A stretch of DNA of 64,000 nt. It comes from Hydractinia symbiolongicarpus (lineage: Eukaryota; Cnidaria; Hydrozoa; Anthoathecata; Hydractiniidae). The position numbers and the translations under genes were made by a program. Shown in pieces: positions 1 through 12,820 of the stretch. Location of the stretch: positions 1,240,001-1,304,000 of the forward strand of contig NC_079887.1 in assembly GCF_029227915.1 (NCBI RefSeq). The letters are read 5' to 3'. The notes beneath the pieces were generated by a model. That model made no database searches and was not told where the DNA came from. It saw only the letters and a list, made by a program, of their open reading frames with translations. Position 1 is the stretch's first letter. The number at the start of each line of letters is the position of its first letter.

Positions 1-1430
1 CCCTGTGAGTAAACTCATTTCCAGAACGATTTTTTAAATTATTTTTTCACCACTAAAACGCAAAAGACTTGTAGTTTTTAAAAATGTTTTCATTTTTGAT
101 GAGACGCTGAATAAAAGAAGTTTAATCGCCGGCAAACGAAAACCCGCGATTTCCCGTAAATCCCGGCTTGGCCCGTATAGTCAAAAGTATACAAAGTAAG
201 TACCCAGGGAGTAAACTCATTTCTTGAACGATTTTTTAAATTATTTTTTCACCACTAAAACGCATGAGACTTGTAGTTTTCAAAAATGTTTTCATTTTTG
301 ATGAGACGCTGAATAAAAGAAGTTTAATCACCGGCAAACGAAAACCCGCGATTTCCCGTAAATCCCGGGCTTGGCCCGTATAGTTAAAAGTATACAAAGA
401 AAGTACCCTGTGAGTAAACTCATTTCCAGAACGATTTTTTAAATTATTTTTTCACCACTAAAACGCATAAGATTTGTAGTTTTTAAAAATGTTTTCATTT
501 TTGATGAGACGCTGAATAAAAGAAGTTTAATCGCCGGCAAACGAAAACCCGCGATTACCCGTAAATCCCGGCTTGGCCCGTATAGTCAAAAGTATACAAA
601 GAAAGTACCCAGGGAGTAAACTCATTTCCCGAACGATTTTTTAAATTATTTTTTCACCACTAAAACGCATGAGACTTGTAGTTTTCAATAATGTTTTCAT
701 TTTTGATGAGACGCTTAATGAAAGAGGTTTAATCGCCGTAAAACGAAAACCCGCGATTTCCCGTAAATCCCGGGCTTGGCCCGTATAGTCGAATGTATAC
801 AAAGAAAGTACCCTGTGAGTAAACTCATTTCCAGAACGATTTTTTAAATTATTTTTTCACCACTAAAACGCATAAGACTTGTAGTTTTTAAAAATGTTTT
901 CATTTTTGATGAGCCGCTGAATAAAAGAAGTTTAATCGCTGGCAAACGAAAACCCGCGATTTCCCGTAAATCCCGGCTTGGCCCGTATAGTCAAAAGTAT
1001 ACAAAGAAAGTACCCAGGAAGTAAACTCATTTCCCGAACGATTTTTTAAATTATTTTTTCACCACTAAAACGCATGAGACTTGTAGTTTTCAAAAAAGTT
1101 TTCATTTTTGATGAGACGCTGATCAAAATAAGTTTAATCGCCGGCAAACGAAAACCCGCGATTTCCCGTAAATCCCGGGCTTGGCACGTATAGTCGAATG
1201 TATACAAAGAAAGTACCCTGTGAGTAAACTCAATTCCAGAACGGTTTTTTAAATTATTTTTTCACCACTAAAGCCCATGAGACTTGTAGTTTTTAAAAAT
1301 GTTTTCATTTTTGATGAGACGCTGAATAAAAGAAGTTTAGTCGCCGGCAAACAAAAACTCGCGATTTCCCGTAAATCCCGGCTTGGCCCGTATAGTCAAA
1401 AGTACACAAAGAAAGTACCCAGGGAGTAAA
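1..1430. repeat. Dimeric higher-order pattern, about 405 bp
   Basis: Monomers starting at 9, 414, 819 and 1224 carry ccctgtgag, ccagaacg (or caattccag) and the short cccggcttgg form. Those at 211, 616, 1021 and 1426 carry cccagg(g/a)ag and ttgaacg or cccgaacg; the first three of these also have cgcatgag with cccgggcttgg. The alternation gives an A-B dimer of about 405 bp over seven to eight monomers. The array is cut by the window start, so the pattern may continue to the left. Confidence 0.75.
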
Positions 1431-2748
1431 CTCATTTCCCGAACGATTTTTTAAATTATTTTTTCACCACTAAAACGCATGAGACTTGTAGTTTTCAAAA
1501 ATCTTTTCATTTTTGATGAGACGCTGAATGAAAGCAGTTTAATCGCCGGGAAACGAAACCTGCGATTTCCCTAAATTCCGGACTCGGCCCGTATAGTCAA
1601 AAGTATACAAAGAAAGTACCCAGGGAGTAAACTCATTTCCAGAACGATTTTTTAAATTATTTTTTCACCACTAAAACGCATAAGACTTGTAGTTTTTAAA
1701 AATGTTTTCATTTTTGATGAGACGCTGAATAAAAGAAGTTTAATCGCCGGCAAACGAAAACCCGCGATTTCCCGTAAATCCCGGGCTTGGCCCGTATAGT
1801 CAAAAGTATACAAAGAAAGTACCCAGGGAGTAAAGTCATTTCCCGAACGATTTTTTATATTATTTTTTTACCACTAAACGCATGAGACTTGAAGTTTTCA
1901 AAAATTATTTCATATTTGATGGGACGCTGAATAAAAGAAGTTTAGTCGCCGGCAAACGAAAATCCGCGATTTCCCGTAAATCCCGGACTCGGCCCGTATA
2001 GTCAAAAGTATACAAAGAAAGTACCCAGGGAGTAAACTCATTGCCCGACGATTTTTTAAATTATTTTTTCACCACTAAAACGCATGAGACTTGTAGTTTT
2101 CAAAAATGTTTTCATTTTTGATGAGACGCTGAATAAAAGAAGTTTAATCGCCGGCAAACGAAAACCCGCGATTTCCCGTAAATCCCGGGCTTGGCCCGTA
2201 TAGTCAAAAGTATACAAAGAAAGTACCCAGGGAGTAAACTCATTTCCCGAACGATTTTTTAAATTACTTTTTCACCACTAAAACGCATGAAACTTGTAGT
2301 TTTTAAAAATGTTTTCATTTTTGATGAGACTCTGAATAAAAGAAGTTTAATCGCCGGCAAACGAAAACCTGCGATTTCCCGTAAATCCTGGACTCGGCCC
2401 GTATAGTCAAAAGTATACAAAGAAAGTACCCAGGGAGTAAACTCATTTCCCGAACGATTTTTTATATTATTTTTTTACCACTAAACGCATGAGACTTGTA
2501 GTTTTCAAAAATATTTTCATATTTGATGGGACGCTGAATAAAAGAAGTTTAATCGCCGGCAAACGAAAATCCGCGATTTCCCGTAAATCCCGAACTCGGC
2601 CCGTATAGTTAAAAGTATACAAAGAAAGTACCCAGGGAATAAACTCATTTCCCGAACGATTTCTTAAATTATTTTTTCACCACTAAAACGCATGAGACTT
2701 GTAGTTTTTAAGAATGTTTTCATTTTTGATGAGACGCTGAATAAAAGC
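1131..2748. repeat. Eight-monomer unit (1,618 bp), copy 1
   Basis: Rare markers recur at exactly +1,618: caattccagaacgg (1,230 / 2,848), agcccatgag, tttagtcgcc, aaaactcgcg, the shortened ccctaaattcc, tgaagttttcaaaaattat, and a one-base-short gcccgacg (about 2,043 / 3,661). Upstream of about 1,131 the sequences differ (ctgatcaaaataag against ctgaataaaagcag), which places the left edge. Confidence 0.88.
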
Positions 2749-4417
2749 AGTTTAATCGCCGGCAAACGAAAACCCGCGATTTCCCGTAAATCCCGGGCTT
2801 GGCACGTATAGTCGAATGTATACAAAGAAAGTACCCTGTGAGTAAACTCAATTCCAGAACGGTTTTTTAAATTATTTTTTCACCACTAAAGCCCATGAGA
2901 CTTGTAGTTTTTAAAAATGTTTTCATTTTTGATGAGACGCTGAATAAAAGAAGTTTAGTCGCCGGCAAACAAAAACTCGCGATTTCCCGTAAATCCCGGC
3001 TTGGCCCGTATAGTCAAAAGTACACAAAGAAAGTACCCAGGGAGTAAACTCATTTCCCGAACGATTTTTTAAATTATTTTTTCACCACTAAAACGCATGA
3101 GACTTGTAGTTTTCAAAAATCTTTTCATTTTTGATGAGACGCTGAATGAAAGCAGTTTAATCGCCGGGAAACGAAACCTGCGATTTCCCTAAATTCCGGA
3201 CTCGGCCCGTATAGTCAAAAGTATACAAAGAAAGTACCCAGGGAGTAAACTCATTTCCAGAACGATTTTTTAAATTATTTTTTCACCACTAAAACGCATA
3301 AGACTTGTAGTTTTTAAAAATGTTTTCATTTTTGATGAGACGCTGAATAAAAGAAGTTTAATCGCCGGCAAACGAAAACCCGCGATTTCCCGTAAATCCC
3401 GGGCTTGGCCCGTATAGTCAAAAGTATACAAAGAAAGTACCCAGGGAGTAAAGTCATTTCCCGAACGATTTTTTATATTATTTTTTTACCACTAAACGCA
3501 TGAGACTTGAAGTTTTCAAAAATTATTTCATATTTGATGGGACGCTGAATAAAAGAAGTTTAGTCGCCGGCAAACGAAAATCCGCGATTTCCCGTAAATC
3601 CCGGACTCGGCCCGTATAGTCAAAAGTATACAAAGAAAGTACCCAGGGAGTAAACTCATTGCCCGACGATTTTTTAAATTATTTTTTCACCACTAAAACG
3701 CATGAGACTTGTAGTTTTCAAAAATGTTTTCATTTTTGATGAGACGCTGAATAAAAGAAGTTTAATCGCCGGCAAACGAAAACCCGCGATTTCCCGTAAA
3801 TCCCGGGCTTGGCCCGTATAGTCAAAAGTATACAAAGAAAGTACCCAGGGAGTAAACTCATTTCCCGAACGATTTTTTAAATTACTTTTTCACCACTAAA
3901 ACGCATGAAACTTGTAGTTTTTAAAAATGTTTTCATTTTTGATGAGACTCTGAATAAAAGAAGTTAAATCGCCGGCAAACGAAAACCTGCGATTTCCCGT
4001 AAATCCTGGACTCGGCCCGTATAGTCAAAAGTATACAAAGAAAGTACCCAGGGAGTAAACTCATTTCCCGAACGATTTTTTATATTATTTTTTTACCACT
4101 AAACGCATGAGACTTGTAGTTTTCAAAAATATTTTCATATTTGATGGGACGCTGAATAAAAGAAGTTTAATCGCCGGCAAACGAAAATCCGCGATTTCCC
4201 GTAAATCCCGAACTCGGCCCGTATAGTTAAAAGTATACAAAGAAAGTACCCAGGGAATAAACTCATTTCCCGAACGATTTCTTAAATTATTTTTTCACCA
4301 CTAAAACGCATGAGACTTGTAGTTTTTAAGAATGTTTTCATTTTTGATGAGACGCTGAATAAAAGCAGTTTAATCGCCGGCAAACGAAAACCCGCGATTT
4401 CCCGTAAATCCCGGGCT
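2749..4417. repeat. Eight-monomer unit (1,618 bp), copy 2
   Basis: Tandem second copy of the preceding unit. The only difference I saw by eye is t to a at 3,966 (agtttaatc becomes agttaaatc). The match runs about 50 bases past one full unit and ends near 4,417, where gggcttggcacg becomes gggctttgcacg and gtcgaatg becomes gtggcatg. The near-identity implies a very recent unequal exchange, or an assembly duplication. Confidence 0.88.
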
Positions 4418-6320
4418 TTGCACGTATAGTGGCATGTATACAAAGAAAGTACCCTGTGAGTAAACTCATTTCCAGAACGATTTTTTAAATTATTTTTTCA
4501 CCACTAAAACGCATAAGACTTGTAGTTTTTAAAAATGTTTTCATTTTTGATAAGACGCTTAATGAAAGAGGTTTAATCGCCGGAAAACGAAAACCCGCGA
4601 TTTTCCGTAAATTCCGGGCTTGGCCCGTATAGTCAAAAGTATACAAAGAAAGTACCCAGGGAGTAAACTTATTTCCACAACGATTTTTTAAATTATTTTT
4701 TCACCACTAAAACGCATGAGACTTGTAGTTTTCACAAATGTTTTCATTTTTTATGAGACGCTGAATAAAAGCAGTTTAATCGCCGGCAAACGAAAACCTG
4801 CGATTTCCCTAAATCCCGGACTCGGCCCGTATAGTCAAAAGTATACAAAGAAAGTACCCAGGGAGTAAACTCATTTTCCGAACGATTTTTTAAATTTTTT
4901 TTTCACCACTAAAACGCATGAGACTTGTAGGTTTCAGAAATGTTTTCATTTTTGATGAGACGCTTGATAAAAGAGGTTTAATCGCCGGCAAACGAAAATC
5001 CGCGATTTCCCGTAAATCCCGGGCTTGGCCCGTATAGTCGAATGTATACAAAGAAAGTACCCTGTGAGTAAACTCATTTCCAGAACGATTTTTTAATTTA
5101 TTTTTTCACCACCAAAACGCATGAGACTTTTAGTTTTTAAAAATGTTTTCATTTTTGATGAGACGCTGAATAAAAGAAGTTTAATCGCCGGCAAACGAAA
5201 ACCCGCGATTTCCCGTAAATCCCGGCTTGGCCCGTATAGTCAAAAGTATACAAAGAAAGTACCCTGTGAGTAAACTCATTTCCAGAACGATTTTTTAAAT
5301 TATTTTTTCACCACTAAAACGCATAAGACTTGTAGTTTTTAAAAATGTTTTCATTTTTGATGAGACGCTTAATGAAAGAGGTTTAATCGCCGGCAAACGA
5401 AAACCCGCGATTTCCCGTAAATCCCGGGCTTGGCCCGTATAGTCGAATGTATACAAAGAAAGTACCCTGTGAGTAAACTCATTTCCAGAACGATTTTTTA
5501 ATTTATTTTTTCACCACTAAAACGCATGAGACTTGTAGTTTTCAAAAATGTTTTCATTTTTGATGAGACGCTGAATAAAAGAAGTTTAATCGCCAGCAAA
5601 CGAAAACCCGAGATTTCCCGTAAACCCCGGGCTTGGCCCGTATAGTCAAAAGTATACAAAGAAAGTACCCTGTGAGTAAACTCATTTCCAGAACGATTTT
5701 TTAAAATATTTTTTCACCACTAAAACGCATGAGACTTGTAGTTTTCAAAAATGTTTTCATTTTTGATGAGACGCTGAATAAAAGAAGTTTAATCGCCAGC
5801 AAACGAAAACCCGAGATTTCCCGTAAACCCCGGGCTTGGCCCGTATAGTCAAAAGTATACAAAGAAAGTACCCTGTGAGTAATCTCATTTCCAGAACGAT
5901 TTTTTAAATTATTTTTTCACCACTAAAACGCAAAAGACTTGTAGTTTTTAAAAATGTTTTCATTTTTGATGAGACGCTGAATAAAAGAAGTTTAATCGCC
6001 GGCAAACGAAAACCCGCGATTTCCCGTAAATCCCGGCTTGGCCCGTATAGTCAAAAGTATACAAAGAAAGTACCCAGGGAGTAAACTCATTTCTTGAACG
6101 ATTTTTTAAATTATTTTTTCACAACTAAAACGCATAAGACTTGTAGTTTTCAAAAATGTTTTCATTTTTGATGAGACGGTGAATAAAAGAAGTTTAATCG
6201 CCGGCAAACGAAAACCCGCGATTTCCCGTCAATCCCGGCTTGGCCCGTATAGTCAAAAGTATACAAAGAAAGTACCCAGGGAGTAAACTCATTTCCCGAA
6301 CGATTTTTTAAATTATTTTT
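4418..6320. repeat. Monomer stretch related to 9.7-11.3 kb
   Basis: From about 4,668 the marker order is acttatttccacaacg, a one-base-short ccctaaatcc, cattttccg with tgtaggtttcag, cttgataaaagagg, gtcgaatg, ttttaatttatt, cttaatgaaagagg, then two copies with cgccagcaaac and cccgagatttcccg. The same order reappears at about 9,721-11,320, there interrupted by one extra 405 bp dimer. The two adjacent cgccagcaaac monomers (about 5,468-5,870) look like a single-monomer duplication. From 5,880 the caaaagactt and cttgaacg monomers begin, which recur at 8,708. Confidence 0.7.
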
Positions 6321-6926
6321 ACACCACTAAAACGCATGAGACTTGTAGTTTTCAAAAATGTTTTCATTTTTGATGAGACGCTGAATAAAAGAAGTTTAAT
6401 CGCCGGCAAACGAAAACCCGCGATTTCCCGTAAATCCCGGGCTTGGCCCGTATAGTCAAAAGTATACAAAGAAAGTACCCAGGGAGTAAACTCATTTCCC
6501 GAACGATTTTTAATATTATTTTTTTACCACTAAACGCATGAGACTTGTAGTTTTCAAAAATATTTTCATATTTGATGGGACGCTGAATAAAAGAAGTTTA
6601 ATCGCCGGCAAACGAAAATCCGCGATTTCCCGTAAATCCCGGACTCGGCCCGTATAGTCAAAAGTATACAAAGAAAGTACCCAGGGAGTAAACTCATTTC
6701 CCAAACGATTTTTTAAATTATTTTTCACCACTAAAACGCATGAGACTTGTAGTTTTCAAAAGTGTTCTCATTTTTGATGAGACGCTGAATAAAAGAAGTT
6801 TAATCGCCGGCAAACGAAAACCCGCGATTTCCCGTAAATCCCGGCTTGGCCCGTATAGTCAAAAGTATACAAAGAAAGTACCCAGGGAGTAAACTTATTT
6901 CCACAACGATTTTTTAAATTATTTTT
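6321..6926. repeat. Three-monomer unit (606 bp), copy 1
   Basis: Starts at the unusual tttttacaccac junction and contains a 'tatatt' type monomer (ttttaccactaaacgc, atattttcatatttgatggg) followed by a short attatttttcacc monomer with aaaagtgttctc. The same order recurs 606 bases on. This is a shared block of the 4.7-15.8 kb mosaic. Confidence 0.75.
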
Positions 6927-7734
6927 ACACCACTAAAACGCATGAGACTTGTAGTTTTCAAAAATGTTTTCATTTTTGATGAGACGCTGAATAAAAGAAG
7001 TTTAATCGCCGGCAAACGAAAACCCGCGATTTCCCGTAAATCCCGGGCTTGGCCCGTATAGTCAAAAGTATACAAAGAAAGTACCCAGGGAGTAAACTCA
7101 TTTCCCGAACGATTTTTTATATTATTTTTTTACCACTAAACGCATGAGACTTGTAGTTTTCAAAAATATTTTCATATTTGATGGGACGCTGAATAAAAGA
7201 AGTTTAATCGCCGGCAAACGAAAATCCGCGATTTCCCGTAAATCCCGGACTCGGCCCGTATAGTCAAAAGTATACAAAGAAAGTACCCAGGGAGTAAACT
7301 CATTTCCCAAACGATTTTTTAAATTATTTTTCACCACTAAAACGCATGAGACTTGTAGTTTTCAAAAGTGTTCTCATTTTTGATGAGACGCTGAATAAAA
7401 GAAGTTTAATCGCCAGCAAACGAAAACCCGCGATTTCCCGTAAATCCCGGCTTGGCCCGTATAGTCAAAAGTATACAAAGAAAGTACCCAGGGAGTAAAC
7501 TTATTTCCACAACGATTTTTTAAATTATTTTTTCACCACTAAAACGCATGAGACTTGTAGTTTTCACAAATGTTTTCATTTTTTATGAGACGCTGAATAA
7601 AAGAAGTTTAATCGCCGGCAAACGAAAACCCGCGATTTCCCGTAAATCCCGGCTTGGCCCGTATAGTCAAAAGTATACAAAGAAAGTACCCAGGGAGTAA
7701 ACTTATTTCCACAACGATTTTTTAAATTATTTTT
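6927..7734. repeat. Three-monomer unit copy 2, also first copy of a four-monomer (808 bp) unit
   Basis: Repeats 6,321-6,926 at +606, with a private cgccagcaaac variant near 7,413. With one more monomer (acttatttccacaacg, ttttcacaaatg, tttttatgag) it is itself repeated at +808 from 7,735 to about 8,411. The monomers entered at 6,892 and 7,701 are hybrids that join acttatttccacaacg to tttttacaccac. Confidence 0.72.
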
Positions 7735-9917
7735 ACACCACTAAAACGCATGAGACTTGTAGTTTTCAAAAATGTTTTCATTTTTGATGAGACGCTGAAT
7801 AAAAGAAGTTTAATCGCCGGCAAACGAAAACCCGCGATTTCCCGTAAATCCCGGGCTTGGCCCGTATAGTCAAAAGTATACAAAGAAAGTACCCAGGGAG
7901 TAAACTCATTTCCCGAACGATTTTTTATATTATTTTTTTACCACTAAACGCATGAGACTTGTAGTTTTCAAAAATATTTTCATATTTGATGGGACGCTGA
8001 ATAAAAGAAGTTTAATCGCCGGCAAACGAAAATCCGCGATTTCCCGTAAATCCCGGACTCGGCCCGTATAGTCAAAAGTATACAAAGAAAGTACCCAGGG
8101 AGTAAACTCATTTCCCAAACGATTTTTTAAATTATTTTTCACCACTAAAACGCATGAGACTTGTAGTTTTCAAAAGTGTTCTCATTTTTGATGAGACGCT
8201 GAATAAAAGAAGTTTAATCGCCGGCAAACGAAAACCCGCGATTTCCCGTAAATCCCGGCTTGGCCCGTATAGTCAAAAGTATACAAAGAAAGTACCCAGG
8301 GAGTAAACTTATTTCCACAACGATTTTTTAAATTATTTTTTCACCACTAAAACGCATGAGACTTGTAGTTTTCACAAATGTTTTCATTTTTTATGAGACG
8401 CTGAATAAAAGCAGTTTAATCGCCGGCAAACGAAAACCTGCGATTTCCCTAAATCCCGGACTCGGCCGTATAGTCAAAAGTATACAAAGAAAGTACCCAG
8501 GGAGTAAACTCATTTTCCGAACGATTTTTTAAATTTTTTTTTCACCACTAAAACGCATGAGACTTGTAGGTTTCAGAAATGTTTTCATTTTTGATGAGAC
8601 GCTTGATAAAAGAGGTTTAATCGCCGGCAAACGAAAATCCGCGATTTCCCGTAAATCCCGGGCTTGGCCCGTATAGTCAAAAGTATACAAAGAAAGTACC
8701 CTGTGAGTAAACTCATTTCCAGAACGATTTTTTAAATTATTTTTTCACCACTAAAACGCAAAAGACTTCTAGTTTTTAAAAATGTTTTCATTTTTGATGA
8801 GACGCTGAATAAAAGAAGTTTAATCGCCGGCAAACGAAAACCCGCGATTTCCCGTAAATCCCGGCTTGGCCCGTATAGTCAAAAGTATACAAAGAAAGTA
8901 CCCAGGGAGTAAACTCATTTCTTGAACGATTTTTTAAATTATTTTTTCACCACTAAAACGCATAAGACTTGTAGTTTTCAAAAATGTTTTCATTTTTGAT
9001 GAGACGGTGAATAAAAGAAGTTTAATCGCCGGCAAACGAAAACCCGCGATTTCCCGTCAATCCCGGCTTGGCCCGTATAGTCAAAAGTATACAAAGAAAG
9101 TACCCAGGGAGTAAACTCATTTCCCGAACGATTTTTTAAATTATTTTTACACCACTAAAACGCATGAGACTTGTAGTTTTCAAAAATGTTTTCATTTTTG
9201 ATGAGACGCTGAATAAAAGAAGTTTAATCGCCGGCAAACGAAAACCCGCGATTTCCCGTAAATCCCGGGCTTGGCCCGTATAGTCAAAAGTATACAAAGA
9301 AAGTACCCAGGGAGTAAACTCATTTCCCGAACGATTTTTTATATTATTTTTTTACCACTAAACGCATGAGACTTGTAGTTTTCAAAAATAATTTCATATT
9401 TGATGGGACGCTGAATAAAAGAAGTTTAATCGCCGGCAAACGAAAATCCGCGATTTCCCGTAAATCCCGGACTCGGCCCGTATAGTCAAAAGTATACAAA
9501 GAAAGTACCCAGGGAGTAAACTCATTTCCCAAACGATTTTTTAAATTATTTTTCACCACTAAAACGCATGAGACTTGTAGTTTTCAAAAGTGTTCTCATT
9601 TTTGATGAGACGCTGAATAAAAGAAGTTTAATCGCCGGCAAACGAAAACCCGCGATTTCCCGTAAATCCCGGCTTGGCCCGTATAGTCAAAAGTATACAA
9701 AGAAAGTACCCAGGGAGTAAACTTATTTCCACAACGATTTTTTAAATTATTTTTTCACCACTAAAACGCATGAGACTTGTAGTTTTCACAAATGTTTTCA
9801 TTTTTTATGAGACGCTGAATAAAAGCAGTTTAATCGCCGGCAAACGAAAACCTGCGATTTCCCTAAATCCCGGACTCGGCCCGTATAGTCAAAAGTATAC
9901 AAAGAAAGTACCCAGGG
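7735..9917. repeat. Mosaic of offset copies (808, 1,414 and 2,828 bp)
   Basis: 7,735-8,411 repeats 6,927-7,603 at 808 bp. About 7,726-8,676 matches about 9,140-10,091 at 1,414 bp, shifted by one base after 8,464, where one c is missing (ctcggccgta). 8,708-9,753 matches 5,880-6,925 at 2,828 bp, including the rare caaaagactt, cttgaacg, gacggtgaat and cccgtcaatccc markers. The overlapping offsets mean that several unequal exchanges are layered on each other. Confidence 0.7.
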
Positions 9918-10322
9918 AGTAAACTCATTTTCCGAACGATTTTTTAAATTTTTTTTTCACCACTAAAACGCATGAGACTTGTAGGTTTCAGAAATGTTTT
10001 CATTTTTGATGAGACGCTTGATAAAAGAGGTTTAATCGCCGGCAAACGAAAATCCGCGATTTCCCGTAAATCCCGGGCTTGGCCCGTATAGTCGAATGTA
10101 TACAAAGAAAGTACCCTGTGAGTAAACTCATTTCCAGAACGATTTTTTAATTTATTTTTTCACCACCAAAACGCATGAGACTTTTAGTTTTTAAAAATGT
10201 TTTCATTTTTGATGAGACGCTGAATAAAAGAAGTTTAATCGCCGGCAAACGAAAACCTGCGATTTCCCGTAAATCCCGGCTTGGCCCGTATAGTCAAAAG
10301 TATACAAAGAAAGTACCCAGGG
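9918..10322. repeat. Two-monomer unit (405 bp), copy 1
   Basis: Begins at agtaaactcattttccg and holds tgtaggtttcag, cttgataaaagagg, gtcgaatg, then a monomer with accaccaaaacg and gacttttag. An older single copy of this dimer is at 4,864-5,268. Confidence 0.75.
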
Positions 10323-10727
10323 AGTAAACTCATTTTCCGAACGATTTTTTAAATTTTTTTTTCACCACTAAAACGCATGAGACTTGTAGGTTTCAGAAAT
10401 GTTTTCATTTTTGATGAGACGCTTGATAAAAGAGGTTTAATCGCCGGCAAACGAAAATCCGCGATTTCCCGTAAATCCCGGGCTTGGCCCGTATAGTCGA
10501 ATGTATACAAAGAAAGTACCCTGTGAGTAAACTCATTTCCAGAACGAATTTTTAATTTATTTTTTCACCACCAAAACGCATGAGACTTTTAGTTTTTAAA
10601 AATGTTTTCATTTTTGATGAGACGCTGAATAAAAGAAGTTTAATCGCCGGCAAACGAAAACCTGCGATTTCCCGTAAATCCCGGCTTGGCCCGTATAGTC
10701 AAAAGTATACAAAGAAAGTACCCTCTG
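10323..10727. repeat. Two-monomer unit (405 bp), copy 2
   Basis: Tandem repeat of the preceding dimer. It differs by gaacgaattttt at about 10,546 (gaacgatttttt in copy 1) and leads into accctctgag in place of acccaggg. Both differences are carried into the copy at 13,558-13,970, so this dimer duplication came before the 2,226 bp duplication. Confidence 0.75.
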
Positions 10728-10796
10728 AGTAAACTCATTTCCAGAACGATTTTTTAAATTATTTTTTCACCACTAAAACGCATAAGACTTGTAGTT

Positions 10797-11808
10797 TTTA
10801 AAAATGTTTTCATTTTTGATGAGACGCTTAATGAAAGAGGTTTAATCGCCGGCAAACGAAAACCCGCGATTTCCCGTAAATCCCGGGCTTGGCCCGTATA
10901 GTCGAATGTATACAAAGAAAGTACCCTGTGAGTAAACTCATTTCCAGAACGATTTTTTAATTTATTTTTTCACCACTAAAACGCATGAGACTTGCAGTTT
11001 TCAAAAATGTTTTCATTTTTGATGAGACGCTGAATAAAAGAAGTTTAATCGCCAGCAAACGAAAACCCGAGATTTCCCGTAAACCCCGGGCTTGGCCCGT
11101 ATAGTCAAAAGTATACAAAGAAAGTACCCTGTGAGTAAACTCATTTCCAGAACGATTTTTTAAATTATTTTTTCACCACTAAAACGCATGAGACTTGTAG
11201 TTTTCAAAAATGTTTTCATTTTTGATGAGACGCTGAATAAAAGAAGTTTAATCGCCAGCAAACGAAAACCCGAGATTTCCCGTAAACCCCAGGCTTGGCC
11301 CGTATAGTCAAAAGTATACAAAGAAAGTACCCAGGGAGTAAACTCATTTCCCGAACGATTTTTTATATTATTTTTTTACCACTAAACGCATGAGACTTGT
11401 AGTTTTCAAAAATATTTTCATATTTGATGGGACGCTGAATAAAAGAAGTTTAATCGCCGGCAAACGAAAACCCGCGATTTCCCGTAAATCCCGGCTTGGC
11501 CCGTATAGTCAAAAGTATACAAAGAAAGTACCCAGGGAGTAAACTCATTTCTTGAACGATTTTTTAAATTATTTTTTCACCACTAAAACGCATAAGACTT
11601 GTAGTTTTCAAAAATGTTTTCATTTTTGATGAGACGGTGAATAAAAGAAGTTTAATCGCCGGCAAACGAAAACCCGCGATTTCCCGTCAATCCCGGCTTG
11701 GCCCGTATAGTCAAAAGTATACAAAGAAAGTACCCAGGGAGTAAACTCATTTCCCGAACGATTTTTTAAATTATTTTTTCACCACTAAAACGCATGAGAC
11801 TTGTAGTT
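10797..11808. repeat. Five-monomer (1,012 bp) internal duplication, copy 1
   Basis: Contains in order cttaatgaaagagg, a gacttgcag monomer, cgccagcaaac, ccccaggcttgg, a 'tatatt' monomer, cttgaacg and gacggtgaat with cccgtcaatccc. The right junction lies in the monomer at about 11,740-11,840, which begins like one monomer type and ends (tttttaaaaatg, cttaatgaaagagg) like another. Confidence 0.82.
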
Positions 11809-12820
11809 TTTAAAAATGTTTTCATTTTTGATGAGACGCTTAATGAAAGAGGTTTAATCGCCGGCAAACGAAAACCCGCGATTTCCCGTAAATCCCGGGC
11901 TTGGCCCGTATAGTCGAATGTATACAAAGAAAGTACCCTGTGAGTAAACTCATTTCCAGAACGATTTTTTAATTTATTTTTTCACCACTAAAACGCATGA
12001 GACTTGCAGTTTTCAAAAATGTTTTCATTTTTGATGAGACGCTGAATAAAAGAAGTTTAATCGCCAGCAAACGAAAACCCGAGATTTCCCGTAAACCCCG
12101 GGCTTGGCCCGTATAGTCAAAAGTATACAAAGAAAGTACCCTGTGAGTAAACTCATTTCCAGAACGATTTTTTAAATTATTTTTTCACCACTAAAACGCA
12201 TGAGACTTGTAGTTTTCAAAAATGTTTTCATTTTTGATGAGACGCTGAATAAAAGAAGTTTAATCGCCAGCAAACGAAAACCCGAGATTTCCCGTAAACC
12301 CCAGGCTTGGCCCGTATAGTCAAAAGTATACAAAGAAAGTACCCAGGGAGTAAACTCATTTCCCGAACGATTTTTTATATTATTTTTTTACCACTAAACG
12401 CATGAGACTTGTAGTTTTCAAAAATATTTTCATATTTGATGGGACGCTGAATAAAAGAAGTTTAATCGCCGGCAAACGAAAACCCGCGATTTCCCGTAAA
12501 TCCCGGCTTGGCCCGTATAGTCAAAAGTATACAAAGAAAGTACCCAGGGAGTAAACTCATTTCTTGAACGATTTTTTAAATTATTTTTTCACCACTAAAA
12601 CGCATAAGACTTGTAGTTTTCAAAAATGTTTTCATTTTTGATGAGACGGTGAATAAAAGAAGTTTAATCGCCGGCAAACGAAAACCCGCGATTTCCCGTC
12701 AATCCCGGCTTGGCCCGTATAGTCAAAAGTATACAAAGAAAGTACCCAGGGAGTAAACTCATTTCCCGAACGATTTTTTAAATTATTTTTTCACCACTAA
12801 AACGCATGAGACTTGTAGTT
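11809..12820. repeat. Five-monomer (1,012 bp) internal duplication, copy 2
   Basis: Repeats the preceding block at +1,012 (gacttgcag, cgccagcaaac, ccccaggc, 'tatatt' monomer 11,343 / 12,355, gacggtgaat 11,634 / 12,646). It is absent from the second eleven-monomer unit, so it arose after that duplication or was removed there. Confidence 0.82.
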
